A DNA stretch of 64,000 nucleotides from Torymus aiolomorphi (GCA_036365515.1 CM070873.1:27076085-27140084), one strand, 5' to 3'; counted from the stretch's first letter, positions 43,813 through 56,187 are shown. Notes: generated from the sequence alone by a model not told the origin. Program-made: numbers and translations.

Positions 43813-45571
43813 ACTGATAGAGAATAATGAGATAATCTCAATTCATTTCTTTTTTCTCAACACTGCCCGTAAATTGGATATGTAAAGGAAGTAAATTCGA
43901 GTGTCAATGGAGTTTCAGCTTCAGATAATGGCATATTTAAGCTCACCGTTCCAGTCTCGACCACGAAATTAAAACTCGTTGAATTTAAGCGGCGTATATA
44001 ATCCTGGAAAGCACATTGACTTTCATAAAGAGGTCGAAAACTTTGCCACTTATTGCACGTCCCCATAGTTTTATACGGACACTTTGCGGACGCGCGCGCG
44101 CGCGCGGTTATATATCTTTAAGGCCACGGTCCAGCGGCACTTTTGATATACCATGAAAATTGAAGATGTAGGACCGTTAAATTTGCATGACGTCACGTTA
44201 AACACGTCCTTTGAAGTAGTTAGTACGGTAACACGGTCAAAGGAACTTTGCCGAGACGTAAATGTTATAAATTTAACTTATATGGGAGGAAATGTTTAAG
44301 TGGAATGGTGAATTCGCCCAGAAAGGATAAATTTTCTTCTAAATAGCGAAGTATGTTCGCGAAGGCTCGTGGTGTGAAAAATAAGATCTAATCACTCTTA
44401 TTTATTGATTAATGCAGGTATAATAATACATATTATTTACATAATATTTAGATATTTGCGCTAAATAGGGCAAATAATTGTTATCAGCTGCCGCAGTATA
44501 ATAACGCAAACATTGTAATATTGACGTGGCTAGATGGCGTTATGATTAAATTGCACGAGATGATACGCCACGTAATTAGATAATAACTTACCGACGATTC
44601 CTGGAACTAAAGGGTATAAGCTCATTCAATAACCTAATACCCGTTATATCTTCGAAACCAATATTTGCAGCTCCCGTTACATCCGGCATCCGTATACCGG
44701 TAACAACAACAAGACCAGCAGCAGTAGCAAAAAACTCTCATCTCTCTTTGAACTTTATTCCGGTCTCATCTGTCCATCCCCATACTCACATATACACATG
44801 CACTCAACCCTTACCCCTCCGATCGATCTAATTCCCCGTTCTTTATACTATACAAAAGCTCGCTCGCTCGCGTACACCTTTCCCCGCACAAAGACACAGG
44901 AGGCGAGGCGGGAGGGGAATTAGATCGATTATACCCGACGGAACGTGGTGTATATATGTATATATACGTGGAACACACGTAGAGAGGCGCATTATAAAGC
45001 GGTGGGGCGCAAGGGCAAAGAGAGAGAGAGAGGAGAGCTAGCTGCCGCCTGGATGCCCATCTCGACGCGGCCCACTGGACATCCTCTCTCTCTCGCTGAC
45101 GTCAGGGAGGTTTCTCTCTGTTCCCCTCGGTTTTTTGCCTTGGTGCCTTTTTTCTTTCTTTCTACTTGTTCTTGTAGGCTTTTTTCTTTTACCGGGGGCG
45201 ACGCGAGAGAGAGGATGCTGGTAATGGGGAAGAAAATGAGAGCTGGGATGATTTTTATGGGATAGTTTGAGAGATGAGTCGAGGGTGTATAATATGTAGA
45301 TACGGTGTGACGCGTGAGAGCTTTTCAAATATGCATAGCGCGCGAGAGTAAAGGATGTATTGAATTAAACGTTCAATCAGAGTCAAAAGGCTTTTGAAGT
45401 ATTGGGAGGCGGTGATTGTTGGTAATTAATTACTGGGATTATGTAGAATTCATAGTTTCGGTGGTGCCGTTGAAATATCGCTTCTAGCTTGTCGTAGTTA
45501 TTTAAATCTCTATCACTTGATAGTAACATGAATAATAATTTTGCTGTTTAAAAGAAAATTTTGATGCCATC
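43813..45571. other. Unique DNA, no gene recognised
   Basis: A CG alternation lies at 44092-44106, and GA/CT runs lie near 45020 and 45082. A 69-codon minus frame at 44066-43857 (ending PIYGQC) has no recognised domain. TAAT-rich DNA lies near 44370-44600. Confidence 0.4.
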
Positions 45572-45698
45572 TACACTGATAAAAATACGCGTAGACGTTA
45601 CTACTATATGTCGTTTAGTTGTCGAACTATAGTTATAGTTTCTATGTTTTTTAGTTCAACTATAATTATTGTAAATGCAACTATAATATAGTTATTTT
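45572..45698. mobile_element. Truncated TA-type MITE end
   Basis: TA followed by CACTGATAAAAATACG resembles the TACACTGA termini of the elements at 48273 and 54237. Its mate is lacking, because the next element abuts at 45699 where ATAGTTATTTTTA would be the decaying partner end. Confidence 0.45.
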
Positions 45699-46374
45699 TA
45701 CACGGATAGAATTTTTCTGGAAAAATTACCGTGAAATTCGTGTCAATCGAGGTACAACCGATTTTTCTGGAAATTATTACGCGTATTTTCTATAATTATT
45801 GCTGCAGTCTTAGAAAAATTTAATATCCGTACATTAAATTTTACCGGACACTCGGTAAATTTTGCGTTTAATAAATTTTCCATCGAAAGTATTATAAAAG
45901 TTATAGGGATTTATGGAATTTTTTGCCGGACTGTCACGGTAATTTTTACTGCCCTTCTGTACAAATTTTACCCTGACATGAAGGGAATATCGAAACTCAC
46001 ACGTCGGTGGTGCTACTCGCGCCGCCGTCGACTGGCACGTGCTACACACATAACCTATAAATATTTAGATCATTGAATTTAAAATAGATTCATTATTATA
46101 TGTTTTTTGACAAATACAAACTAAAATATTGTTTAAAACTAAAATTATAAATAATCTTGGGAGACAATTGAATTAAAAAGCATAAAACAATGCAATTAAA
46201 TAGTTTAGTACTAATTTCTTAAAAACCGAAATTTTTACCGTGACATCACGGCAAATTTTCTTGTGTGCATCATAAAAAGTTCCGGAACGTTCGGGTGTTC
46301 CGCAGTTACAATGCTCACGGTAATTTTTACCGTGAATTTCGCGGTAGTTTTTACAGGAAAATTCTATCCGTGTA
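45699..46374. mobile_element. TA-flanked MITE, 672 bp, ~44-bp TIR
   Basis: TA at 45699-45700 and 46373-46374 flanks termini CACGGATAGAATTTTTCTGG and, inverted, CCAGG-less CACGGATAGAATTTTCCTGT. The repeat continues through ACCG[T/C]GAAATTC. A TA target duplication and the absence of transposase point to a non-autonomous Tc1/mariner-type element. CCGTGA / TCACGG strings recur through the interior. Confidence 0.82.
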
Positions 46375-46390
46375 CTATATACAACAAAAT

Positions 46391-47212
46391 TCAAACGCGC
46401 TTGGCGCGTACACTTATTTTTTTTTTTGAGGGGTTATATCACTAATAACTTTAGCTATTTTTCACTATGATTTAGTTTCAATGAGTTTAAATGATAACAT
46501 AATTAGTTACATTTTTCAAGCCAAAAATCAAATTTTTTTATTCTATTTTAATTATTTAGTATAGTTCTAAATACTTGAGTTTTAAAATTCAAATCTAGTG
46601 GATCCTCACGCCTATTTCATGCAGACCAATCAAATTAATCTTTAAATGCTTCACAACATTCGGCCATCGTTTTCTTTTTTAAAGAGTGGACTATAAAACA
46701 AGGTAGTGACGATTTTCCACCATACATTATTGCAACAGTAACTATACTTTTACCTCAGTATATCATTTTTGAAAGAACTATTTCATTTTTATATCCTGTT
46801 TAAGAACTGTTCTTTACCTATTGAATTTTTACTAAGCGCCTTCATACATAATCACACTTGAGCGTTCCTCGAGCGCCGAGAACCCAACCGTATCCTCTCT
46901 TAAAAAAGTGATGGAGGAAATCTGTCATCACAATAAGACTGTTTTGATTGGTTGTTGCTGGCTCATTTGATTGGTCTACATAGAATAAGCGCCAAAATCG
47001 AGTATGTTTGAATTTTGAAGATTGGATTCTTGACTTTGAATATTTAAAACTGAATAGTATAAGAAAAATTTCATGATTTTATTTATGAGACTTACGTTAT
47101 TATCGTATAATTTAAACTATTTAAAACAAACTTTTAAAATGAAACTTGATCATGTTCATAACCTCAAAAATAAAAAAACAAAGAGATAAATGATACGCGC
47201 GAAGCGCGCTAA
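46391..47212. mobile_element. GCGC-ended foldback, ~310-350-bp arms
   Basis: The left arm starts CAAACGCGCTTGGCGCGTAC. The right arm ends GATACGCGCGAAGCGCGC. Both then carry the GAGG(T)TATG, CCAATCAA and TTAA(A)AAAGAGTGGA-type strings in mirror order, around a 160-bp centre (46700-46860). Copies with one arm only occur at 13431 and 43294, so this is the complete form of the family in the window. Confidence 0.75.
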
Positions 47213-48272
47213 AAGTAGCTAGTACTATTAAATTATGAATCTCGACATCGACATCATTACTCGCTCCCCCCGCAGCCACCGAAAGCCTCTAATCTCCCGC
47301 AACATCCACTCTCGACGTTTCACTTTCTTCCGCAACTCCAGCGTCCAGCCTCTCATTTGAATGCCCGTCACGGATGGTCAATATACGCGCGGAATTCTTC
47401 CTCCTCGTCGCGTACTGATGCTCGCCGAACTTACTTACCTCAGCCAGCGCTGATTAACCCACTTTCCGTACTCGGCGGGGGCGAAGGAGCTTTGATTTGA
47501 ATAAATTATCGCGCGTGCGTTGTGAATATGGATGAAGAATCGCGAGATTCTTTTGTAAAAATGTTGGATGCTGCTCGGCTTTTTGTTGTGGGTGGGAGGA
47601 TGATTTATGATTCAAATATAGTTTTCGTTGTCCGCGGCGCGCTTTGTCATGGATTAATTAGCGAAAACTTAATTAGCAGGACTAATTGCGGCTACTTTAG
47701 TAATCGGGGTGAATTTTTCATGAAACTCGAGCGGATGTACGCGCGGGGATAAATATGTATATACGCGGAGTTAACTACCTTATTCATAATCCGACGCGCC
47801 AGTCCTACTCGACGAAATTTTGAGCGCTATTTTAATAAGGTTTTAGCTTTCGAGATCAAGTTTAGAAAATTTGGGACGTTCTCGTGTTCAATGTCAGCCG
47901 GACTTTCCCGACCCCTTTAAGACGTATTTAAGCTCTTTATTCTCTCGTGAATAATCTCGTTCGAACTAAAATGCGATGAATAATTTATTTATAAATACAC
48001 GTTACACGGCTTTCGGAATAAAATCTGGCTGAGCCGTGCATGTAGAAGAATTTAAAATTTAATCGCTGTAAGCTGATCCTCGTAAATTCGATGCATGCTC
48101 GTACAGATCCGCCGGATAAAGTTATTTGGTAGTTTAAATTCAATTAAAATACCGTCGACTTTTCATTGGTAAAATTAGGTTTGATGGAAATCCTGCAACT
48201 TTTACTCTTTCCTCGAATAAGGGAATTTATGGTTAAAAACATTTTTACGCTTTTACATTCCATCCAAAACAC
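47213..48272. other. Unique DNA, no gene
   Basis: CpG-rich at 47270-47560, AT-rich after that. The 76-codon frame at 47522-47752 lacks a recognisable domain. Confidence 0.4.
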
Positions 48273-49381
48273 TACACTGACAGAAAAACCCGGGGAAAAA
48301 TTCCTATGTTGCTCTTGGAAGTTGCCCACAACTGCTTAAAATCGAAATATTTACTATCTTTTGTATGAAAAAATCCAATGTCACAAGTAAAACTTCCTAT
48401 GCCAGCATAGTAAAAATTAACACGTGGCTAATGGAACTTTATCTTTTGCACATTTTCCCAGGCTAGCATGGTAAAAATTGAGAGAGTTTTAGAGTAAGAA
48501 TTCACACGTTCAATCGTAAACAGCCCGCGAGTGCACGAAAAGTTGACCTCTTCAATGTCAAAATAGGAAAGATTCAGACAGATACATGTCAACAAACTCA
48601 ATCCACCTTGGAAACGTCGAGACAAAACACAAACGCTAAACTCAACAACTGAATGTGCGTTCTAATCCAATATACTTGTTTTTTTTTTTTTTTTTTTATT
48701 TTTTATGATGAGACAATTTTTAAAATCATTGTTTATTTGTAATATTTTTAAGGAACGTTGGGAAAAACCAATAACCATTATATCGTAAATACAAATTTAT
48801 TAATAAATAAATGAGCTTGTTTAATTTAAGGTATTGGTAATATTTATAAAATGTTAAACAATATTCTTAATATATAACATTTGTAATAAAATACTTTAAA
48901 ATAGAGAATAGTATTATTCGAGTTAAAGCATAATTTGTTATAAAATTAGCGCGCATAACTTACGTTTGGGGATATACAAGTTCCAAAATTTTGTAGGACA
49001 TATGTCTTTATAGGTAAGTGGTTAGCGCTCCCGACTACCGTGCCAAGGGTTCCAGGTTCGAGTCTCGATGTCGTCAAAAATTTTTAATTTATTTAATAAA
49101 TTTTCTTTAATCATGTTTAATTCAAAAACAACTTCTGTATTGTCTAAATATAATGATTATGTGTCTGATACTCGCTCCCCCACTCCTAAAAAAAAAGATG
49201 AAATAATTTTTTTCGCTCTTTAAAATCAGTTATAAAAAAATTCCCATGTTAGACTTGGAATTTTTCCTACGTGTATTGCAATTTCTGCTAAAAATCCGAC
49301 ATATGGTCAAGTTACGATTCCAACATGGTAATTTTTACATGACAACATAAGAATTTTTACCAGATTTTTTCTGTCAGTGTA
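48273..49381. mobile_element. TA-flanked element, 1105 bp, TACACTGACAG ends
   Basis: TA at 48273-48274 and 49380-49381 flanks CACTGACAGAAAAA termini. The inverted repeat continues imperfectly through AAAAATTC[C/T]TATGTTG for about 36 bp. A poly-T run lies at about 48679-48698 and a tRNA-like module at 49004-49075. No transposase frame is present. The TA duplication and CACTG ends fit a Tc1/mariner-type non-autonomous element that has acquired a tRNA-derived sequence. Confidence 0.8.
49004..49075 (+). ncRNA. tRNA-like module (SINE-type internal promoter)
   Basis: TAAGTGGTTAGCGC fits a pol III A box with a D arm, and GGTTCGAGTCTC is a near-consensus B box, at tRNA spacing with CCGACTACCGTGCC between. 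Acceptor and anticodon stems do not pair properly, so it is not a functional tRNA gene. The wording around GATTAGCGC / TTCCAGGTTCGA is reminiscent of tRNA-Arg, but the isotype is uncertain. A SINE head or decayed tRNA pseudogene is the best reading. Confidence 0.6.
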
Positions 49382-49987
49382 AAAGCGTTATCCTCGAAAA
49401 CAAAAGCTACCGGAGCAGCGGCCGAAATTGCTGAATATTAAATTTTAAATGCCCTCGGCATTACACGCATCTCGTGAGCGGCCAATTCCCGAACGTTCCA
49501 CGGGATCTCGTCGCGTCATGTGTCTTCGATTGAGACAAATCGATTTATTACCTCGTCCCTCTCTCTCTCTCTCCTTTGTGCGTTTTTCGCGCTAGCGTGC
49601 ACAACGTGACGTTGTTTTCGCTGCCGGGATGCGTTGGAGGACTTGGAAGTACGGGAGATGTACGGTTTTTTAACATGGGTAAAGTGAAATTGTGATTGAA
49701 GGGGGGCGATGAATACGTTGTTGTGTCGGTAAATGGTTGGATGGACTTTAATATACCTACTGAAAAAAATATTTACAGTTTTTTGACAGCTACGAATCGT
49801 TTTCTTGAGTGTCCTATAGCTCAGATTGCAAAACTAATAGTTTCTTTGATGTTCTTGTTTATATTTCGATGAGTTACTTTTTCTAACTGTCATAAACATA
49901 AACTACAAAAATAAACTTCGTAAATGTGGAGAATATCAGATGGAAAATACATTATTCGCCAATTCTACTGTTTGAATCTTTATTATG
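49382..49987. other. Unique DNA, no gene
   Basis: A short CT run lies at about 49559-49573. Nothing else was recognised. Confidence 0.4.
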
Positions 49988-50223
49988 CACTCAGAAAACG
50001 ATCTTCCTGTATTAACGAGAATCTCTCTGTCGGAAGAGGATTTCCGCTAAAAATAGAGCCAAGAGGATATCTTCCTGTGGAAGGAGGAATAATCTTAAAA
50101 CAGGAAGTCAATATTCCTGTAGCGGGATGACGATTTTTCGCGCAGGAGGAATCCTTTTTTGTCGCACGAAGATTTTCTGGGGAGGAATTTTATTTCAAGA
50201 CAGGAGAATCGTTCTTCTGAGTG
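49988..50223. mobile_element. 236-bp MITE with CACTCAGAA ends
   Basis: CACTCAGAAAACGATCTTCC at the left is matched by the inverted right end CACTCAGAAGAACGATTCTC. CTTCCTGT / ACAGGA strings recur in both orientations inside. The target duplication is unclear. Confidence 0.7.
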
Positions 50224-53204
50224 TGACGTATGATAAAAAAACCTAAATTGCGTTTATTATGACAAATTGGATACTATTTATATATTTATAAGCAAGAAGA
50301 AGTAGATTGAAATGTTATTTCGGATCAGCGTGCAGTATTTCACGATATCGGCACAAAAGGCACGTCGACGCAATCCGACGTTGAGAGAGAGAGAGAGAGA
50401 GAGAAAAGTCCGGAGCGATAATTACGCGTCGCGTAATTATACCGCAACGAGCCCAAGAGAAAGGGAACAAAACAATCGCGAGTTTCGCCTTTGTCGCGGC
50501 TTATTAATAGTCCTTTCGCCCCGCGCTCGCGATCGATTCGCCCCCACGAAAATCTCGACTTTCTTCTCCGCCGCGGCCGGTTTATAAATATATATCTATA
50601 CACGATCGGAACGGCGCAAATGCGTGGAAAATTTATGGGCTTTATTTTCGGGCGGGACAGTTCGTGCTTCTCTCTCTCTCTCTCTCCTTTTTTTTAAATG
50701 TAGCAGAATTCAAAAGCCGCGCGCGCCGGTGTATAATTAGAACGGTGGAATATTTCGTCGGCGGGGCATTGATTCTAGACGAGAGAGAAAACGGAACGTG
50801 GAATTCGAGTTTTGATTTTATATCGCGGAGTGCGTAGATGATTTTTCAAGAGCGAGATGCTTTCGCGACTGCGGATTTTCGCGCACAAGTTGGCGCGACA
50901 GCAGCGAGTTGAAGTTAAAACTCGAGCGGAGTAAGTTTTCCGAGGCGCGGGTAAAAAGTGCGGCGACAGCAGTCGGCAGTGAATAGAGACAAATTTTGAT
51001 TACGGGTTTTAAATGCGGAATCTGCAGTATTTAGAGACGTAAATGAATTTATCAAGGCTTTTGACATAACGAATAATCCCTGACATTTATTATTACGCAT
51101 CACGAGCGCGACTTTTAAACTTTTATTTTGCTGCGAATTTCCCGGAGGAATAAAGCGGGCACAATAAAAATAATGAAGGAAAATTAAAATTCAATTTGCA
51201 AATTCATTACCGTTAATGTCTGCCTATCGTAACTTCGCATTAAATTGATTTAGTGCGCCTGCTTCAGTTTACATTCGAACTTAAACATTTTGACGTTATC
51301 GAGTTATACGCAGTATTTAAGTTGAAATATACTTGGGGATTTGAGTTGGAATGAAAATGTTGAACACTTTGTCATCAGTTATCATTATTATATTTGACAA
51401 TATATAAAAAGTAATATTTGAGTTCTACATGAAGTTCGACATTTTCACCAATGTTATTTTATTTACTTAGCAACTAACGTTTATTAGTTATATACACAGT
51501 AGTTACTGTAAACTTCAAATAATTTTATTTCTCACATAAAAAGTACATTGTATCGAACTTTTATACAATGCTATATAAACAAACTTTTATATCCTGAGTA
51601 CTATTATCTATATCATCTTTTTATTTACTTTAATTGTACCTCCCAACTCATTTATACCCTACCCTTATCTATAGAACAAAACTGAACCACAAACTTTTCA
51701 AAAAAAAGTGTACCAGCAGCACCATCGCTCGGATAAGACTCTGAAATTCAATAAAGCCAATAGAGATCCATATATACCCGCATCTTCCCCGCTCGACTCG
51801 CGTCGCTCGGTCAAGAGAGCATTTAGCTCCAGCTGCAGAGACAGACACAGCAGCGAGAGAGAGAGAGCGCGGCAATTCGGATATAATACAGATTAACGAA
51901 GCAACGCTTCGGCCCTTAATTCCTCTCGTTTGTTCGCCCGCTTTATCTCGGCCTCCTCAGGAAACTCTCCTTCTCTCTCGGACGTGTATAAGCTTCGGCT
52001 TACCTGTACGCGAGCGCTCGAGTTCCCGGCTCTTCCATCCTTCTCCTATTACTCTTTCATTACTCGTTGTTGTTCTAGCTTTAGCTCGAGCGCCTTTCGG
52101 ATGTTCTTTTTTGCTCTGGGCTCTTGGCTCGTGCAATTTTCATGCAGGCGAGGGGATGATGCTACAGCGCAAGCGTATTTTCCGGTGAGAAAGAGAGATA
52201 GCGAACGAGGGGTTTGTTATAAATGCAGGATTTTCTTTTCGAGTCTTTTTGGGGCTGGAATTATGACGTGGATGAAGCTTGTCGTAGAATAAAATCAGGA
52301 AAACGGTGCTGGTGGGATGTTGTTTGTTTCGACTACTTCCTGGATTATTGGAAATATAAGTGGATATTCGTGTTGATATAATGTCAGTACAAGTAAGAGT
52401 TATGGTGGTCGTGTTTTTGCTTTTTTTTTTGCAAGTGATACAGTTTTCTTAGGTGGAAAGCTTAGGTTATATTCTATATTAAATATTTGTCATGTGTTGT
52501 AAAAAAATTGTTCAAATGGACTGTATTATTTATGTATATTAATTGTTTTTATAGAATTGTAGAAAACTCATAATGTGTTATTTCACTGGAATTACGTACG
52601 CTATTTTATATTACAGGGTATTTTCGGTGAAGTCAAACTTTATATAATTAATTTTTTATTATTGACATTTGTTTCCAAGAATTTAGAAATTATCGAAATC
52701 ACCTGCCATTCGCAATAACTTTTAATAATGTAACTAATTTTATGTATTTACATAGAAAATGGAAATGGCTCCACATTTACTATTTCCAACTGTTATTTCA
52801 TTTCTCACAACTTCAGCTTAATCGAACCACTTTAAGCTTCGCACCATTACCTCATTCATTTTAATAACAAGCATATTCACATTTCCCCAGCATTGTTACA
52901 TCATTACATTACCCACAAACCAAACAAACCCTTCGTCTAGATCGCCATCGCGCGTAATCGCGGTAATATTTTTAGCCCGAGAAATTTATAGGCTGCGCTG
53001 GTGGCGCACCCCCGTGTCAAATTTTCCCGCACCGGTGGTGGCGCGCGGGGAGGGAAATTTTCCATGGCCGGTCAAGTACTAATTCACGGCGTATCGATTG
53101 CCCGCGGAAATAATAGACCGATGCACGGAAAGTCGCGTGACGAGGAGGAGCGGTGCATGGAGGTGTGGATAATGGTGGAAACGTTGCTTCGGCGTTATTG
53201 AAAA
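50224..53204. other. Unique DNA, CpG-rich islands, no gene recognised
   Basis: A GA run lies at about 50384-50403, a CT run at 50671-50688 and a GA run near 51854-51868. CpG-rich blocks lie at 50340-51130, 51760-52280 and 52940-53190. Frames on both strands overlap and carry no domains. Confidence 0.4.
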
Positions 53205-53410
53205 CGAGATTTCCCTGGTGGAAATCCAAAACATTTTATAACTAATAACTGACTATTTATTTTAGAAACTTGCTATAAAATCGGAATTTATCTTGTCCAG
53301 TTTCTAGCTCCCGGTGAAACGCTTTTTCCCCTATTATATCGCCATTTAATAGATTGCTAAATAGAATGAGTTTTTCGAAGAAAAGCACAAAGGTATTAAA
53401 ACTGATCCGT
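53205..53410 (+). repeat. Detached PLE 5' segment, second copy
   Basis: CCCTGGTGGAAATCCAAAAC, then TAGAAACTTGCTATAAAAT, CAGTTTCTAGCTCCCGGTGA and AATAGAATGAGTTT match the reverse complement of 24310-24095. The match continues to ATTAAAACTGATC with a ~20-nt deletion in this copy. It contains no RT. It is either a solo terminal repeat of the Penelope element or a severely truncated copy, in the opposite orientation. Confidence 0.8.
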
Positions 53411-53811
53411 TTTTTTAGTCTGGAAATGGCTAGAAGAAGGCTTGCTGTTACGACAAAGAGTGAGAGAGACAGAATCAGATAGAGAAATAAAAGTTTTGCT
53501 AAATTATTCATAGAAGGAGTAAACAAATGATTTTTTAGTTAATGTTATTTATTTATATTTTGGTAAGCCATCCAATGCACTTTAATGCTCTTTCATCAAA
53601 GATAAAATTAGTACGTAAATCAAATACGAATATTTTGTTGTTACGTCAATCTAAGAAATAGGCAAATAATGGACGAAAAATCGTTTCATCATAGCGATTA
53701 ATTAGACAGTTTTACTAACTATTTTCTAACTTCTTGGCCATTTCATACAAGTGAATTTCTACTAGGGTTTCGAAGCGAAAGTTTTATTATTTAGTTCTTT
53801 AGTATAATGGT
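53411..53811. other. AT-rich DNA, no gene
   Basis: No coding motif or repeat partner was recognised. Confidence 0.35.
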
Positions 53812-54211
53812 TAGGGGAGAGCGGAGCACCTGTGACACCCTAACTTTATTTATTAATTATACCGAAAACTTATTTTACAGGAATAAAAATAAGAATCGAT
53901 AGATAGAAAATTAAATGTACAATTGCAAAAATATTTTGAAAAAAATTAAAGAAAAACATTTTTGAAAATGTTCAATACGACTCACCGTTGGGTACGATGG
54001 TTATGCAGGTGGGGCACGGATGTCACGGGAAATATCGACTCAGAGTGTTTAATCAATAGCAATTCTTACCATCACTAAGTAATTATTTAGTTTATTGTAC
54101 TTTCTACTTACTGTATTTTTTTAATTATTTTTAATTTTTTATTCATCTTATTATTGAATAATTTAAATGTCCGTCGGACCCGCCAAGTTCGGTATGCCTC
54201 GTTCTCCCCTA
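53812..54211. mobile_element. TA-flanked MITE with GGGGAGA ends
   Basis: TA at 53812-53813 and 54210-54211 flanks GGGGAGAGCGGAGCACC and, inverted from the right, GGGGAGAACGAGGCATACC. GC-rich termini around an AT-rich 396-bp interior without coding capacity fit a non-autonomous TA-targeting element. Confidence 0.75.
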
Positions 54212-54433
54212 TTGTTTTCTTTAGTTTCTTTTCCCGTACACTGGGAAAAGGATTTGTTTACTGTTAACATGGCATTGTAACTGTTAACATGCGTATGTTT
54301 AAATATGACAAAATATAGGCATTGTAACAGTTATAATGCCAAGTTAACAGTTAAGTTACCATGTTCTCATAAACAATTTCAATATGTTACCTGAGAACAT
54401 TGATATTGTAATAGTTACAATATGCTTATTATA

Positions 54434-54658
54434 GTAGTTTTTTAATCTAATAGCCAATTTTTTACCAGGATGATGTTGTTTTATAACAAAAACTCCAACG
54501 TTTCGGACATTTTTACTGCTTATCCTGATGAGGGACATAAACAATAAAAATGTCCAAAAAGTTGAAGTAAAAAACTAAATGGAGTTTTTATTTCAAACCT
54601 TTTTGTTATGTAACAACATCATCCTGGTAGAAGATTGGCTATTAGATTAAAAAACTAC
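54434..54658. mobile_element. Inverted-repeat element with hammerhead-like centre
   Basis: GTAGTTTTTTAATCTAATAG at the left is mirrored by CTATTAGATTAAAAAACTAC at the right. The arms continue through ACCAGGATGATGTTGTT and AACTCCA. Near the centre one strand carries CTGATGA (54525-54531), G, GGACAT…ATGTCC, then AAAAAGTTGAAG. The other arm carries, inverted, ATGTCCGAAACGTTGGAG. No ORF is present. Confidence 0.82.
54525..54567 (+). ncRNA. Hammerhead-like motif, decayed GAAAC
   Basis: Canonical CTGATGA, a spacer G, a perfect 6-bp stem GGACAT (54533-54538) / ATGTCC (54550-54555), then AAAAAGTTG where GAAACGTTG is expected. The opposite-strand arm at 54512-54495 still has the GAAACGTTGG half. Confidence 0.5.
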
Positions 54659-54831
54659 AATTTACAAGAACTTCTACCATCAGCTATACTTTCAAATCTG
54701 AATATGATGTCTATTAGTTAATATAGATATTGTAACTATTACAATATCACATTTTAACCTTAAACATGTCAAATAGTTGTATTTCAAATAGATAAATATG
54801 TTAACAGTAACAATATTCTTCTCTCAGTGTA

Positions 54832-56187
54832 TTTATGAAATTTAAAAATAATACTGGTATGTAATAAGAGTGAACTCGTTTGATAAGCAAACTGTTTAAA
54901 GCATTTTTTGTGGATGGAGTCTTTTTCAAAAAAGTAATCTTTTGTCGTTTTTTTTAGATATTTCAATCAGCATGAGATTCTAAAAAAATATCTTAATAAC
55001 AGAAAGTGTATATTCATAGCATTTTTAATTTCAAGATATTTTATTTGTGTAAGCAGTTCAGATGTTACTGACTATCTCAATAAGGAACCATTTATAAAGT
55101 ATTTATTTTGCTGTTTGGAATGCTTCTGAATCTAATGTTACATAAAGTTCCTTTTGCATGGAGAAATATCTATTCAGAAAGGAAACGATTAGTAAAATAA
55201 TTCTTAAATCTTTTGTGAAACATATTTCCAATGTAGAAACACTTTCCACGGGCTATAAATACAAACGGAAAAAATGCTGCCCAGCCTAAGGGACGTCCAG
55301 TTTTTCAAATCCAAAAGGAGAAATTCAGGCGCACGCAAATATCCGGAGGGCGATGTGTACATAAAACTTTATATCCGAACCCCTGTATGGTCGAAAAATT
55401 CTCCTGGGGAGGAGAAGATTCCAGATGAGGAAATTCGTTCCAGGGATTTCGCGGGTTCATGTCAACGTGCGCGTGGATAATCCGTTTCTTGTTGACGTTC
55501 AACTTTCATATTTCATGTTACGACTGGAAGGAAAGTTCCAATTTTAGATACGTGCACAATGTAGTATGATAAAGTTTAGTCGGGTATAACATTTTTTTGT
55601 GTTCAATCATTATAGTTATTGATACATGGAATGAAAAGTATTTTTTTGAATTAATCGACTTTTTTTAGAGCTCGGAAGTAATAAGGATTACTAATTCATT
55701 AATTCGGAAATTACTTGCTAATGAGTTCTTTATGACATTCGTAACGTACAATTTAACACGAGTGCTCGCTCAAATTAGAAAATAGACTGTTAAACTTTGG
55801 TAAATGTTTACTGGGACATTAAGTAACGATGCAAAGTGGTATATCCCGAGCTATTTGCGGATTAATACTCGAGGTTGAATACTACTCGAGTGCTTTCCCT
55901 AATACAGTCTTAAATTGAACTTCGACCAGATCGATTTTGCATTTATCGCTGACAGAAATTTGATTGCAAAACCATTATTTGACTGGCGTAATTTTTCTAT
56001 TAATTTTAAAAAGTTCACGTTTTAGCTTTATAATAATATTTGTAAAAATAGTCTTCTCTACTTTCTAAATATCGATCATTAATGGTTTTTATGATTTATT
56101 TATAGATAGTTCTATTTACTACATTTTTCAATAATATTGAATATAAAAGAATAATATTTTGAAACATATAAGGTAGCGTTACATACG
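54832..56187. other. Unique DNA, no gene
   Basis: AT-rich throughout. The small frames at 55274-55502 lack recognisable domains. Confidence 0.4.

Larger units (their letters stand above)
54237..54831. mobile_element. TA-flanked element, 591 bp, with nested palindrome
   Basis: TA at 54237-54238 and 54830-54831 flanks CACTGGGAAAAGGAT and, inverted, CACTGAGAGAAGAAT. Inside, GTTAAC-AGTTA and TGTAA-AGTTACAAT strings recur in both orientations. The centre is occupied by the palindrome at 54434-54658. Confidence 0.72.

Noticed and set aside
43857..44066. 69-codon minus frame ending PIYGQC
   Set aside because: Composition is plausible, but no homology, splice signals or repeat partner was recognised. 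Not enough to call a gene.
49004..49075. Functional tRNA gene
   Set aside because: A and B boxes are good, but acceptor and anticodon stems do not pair, so it was called a tRNA-like module instead.
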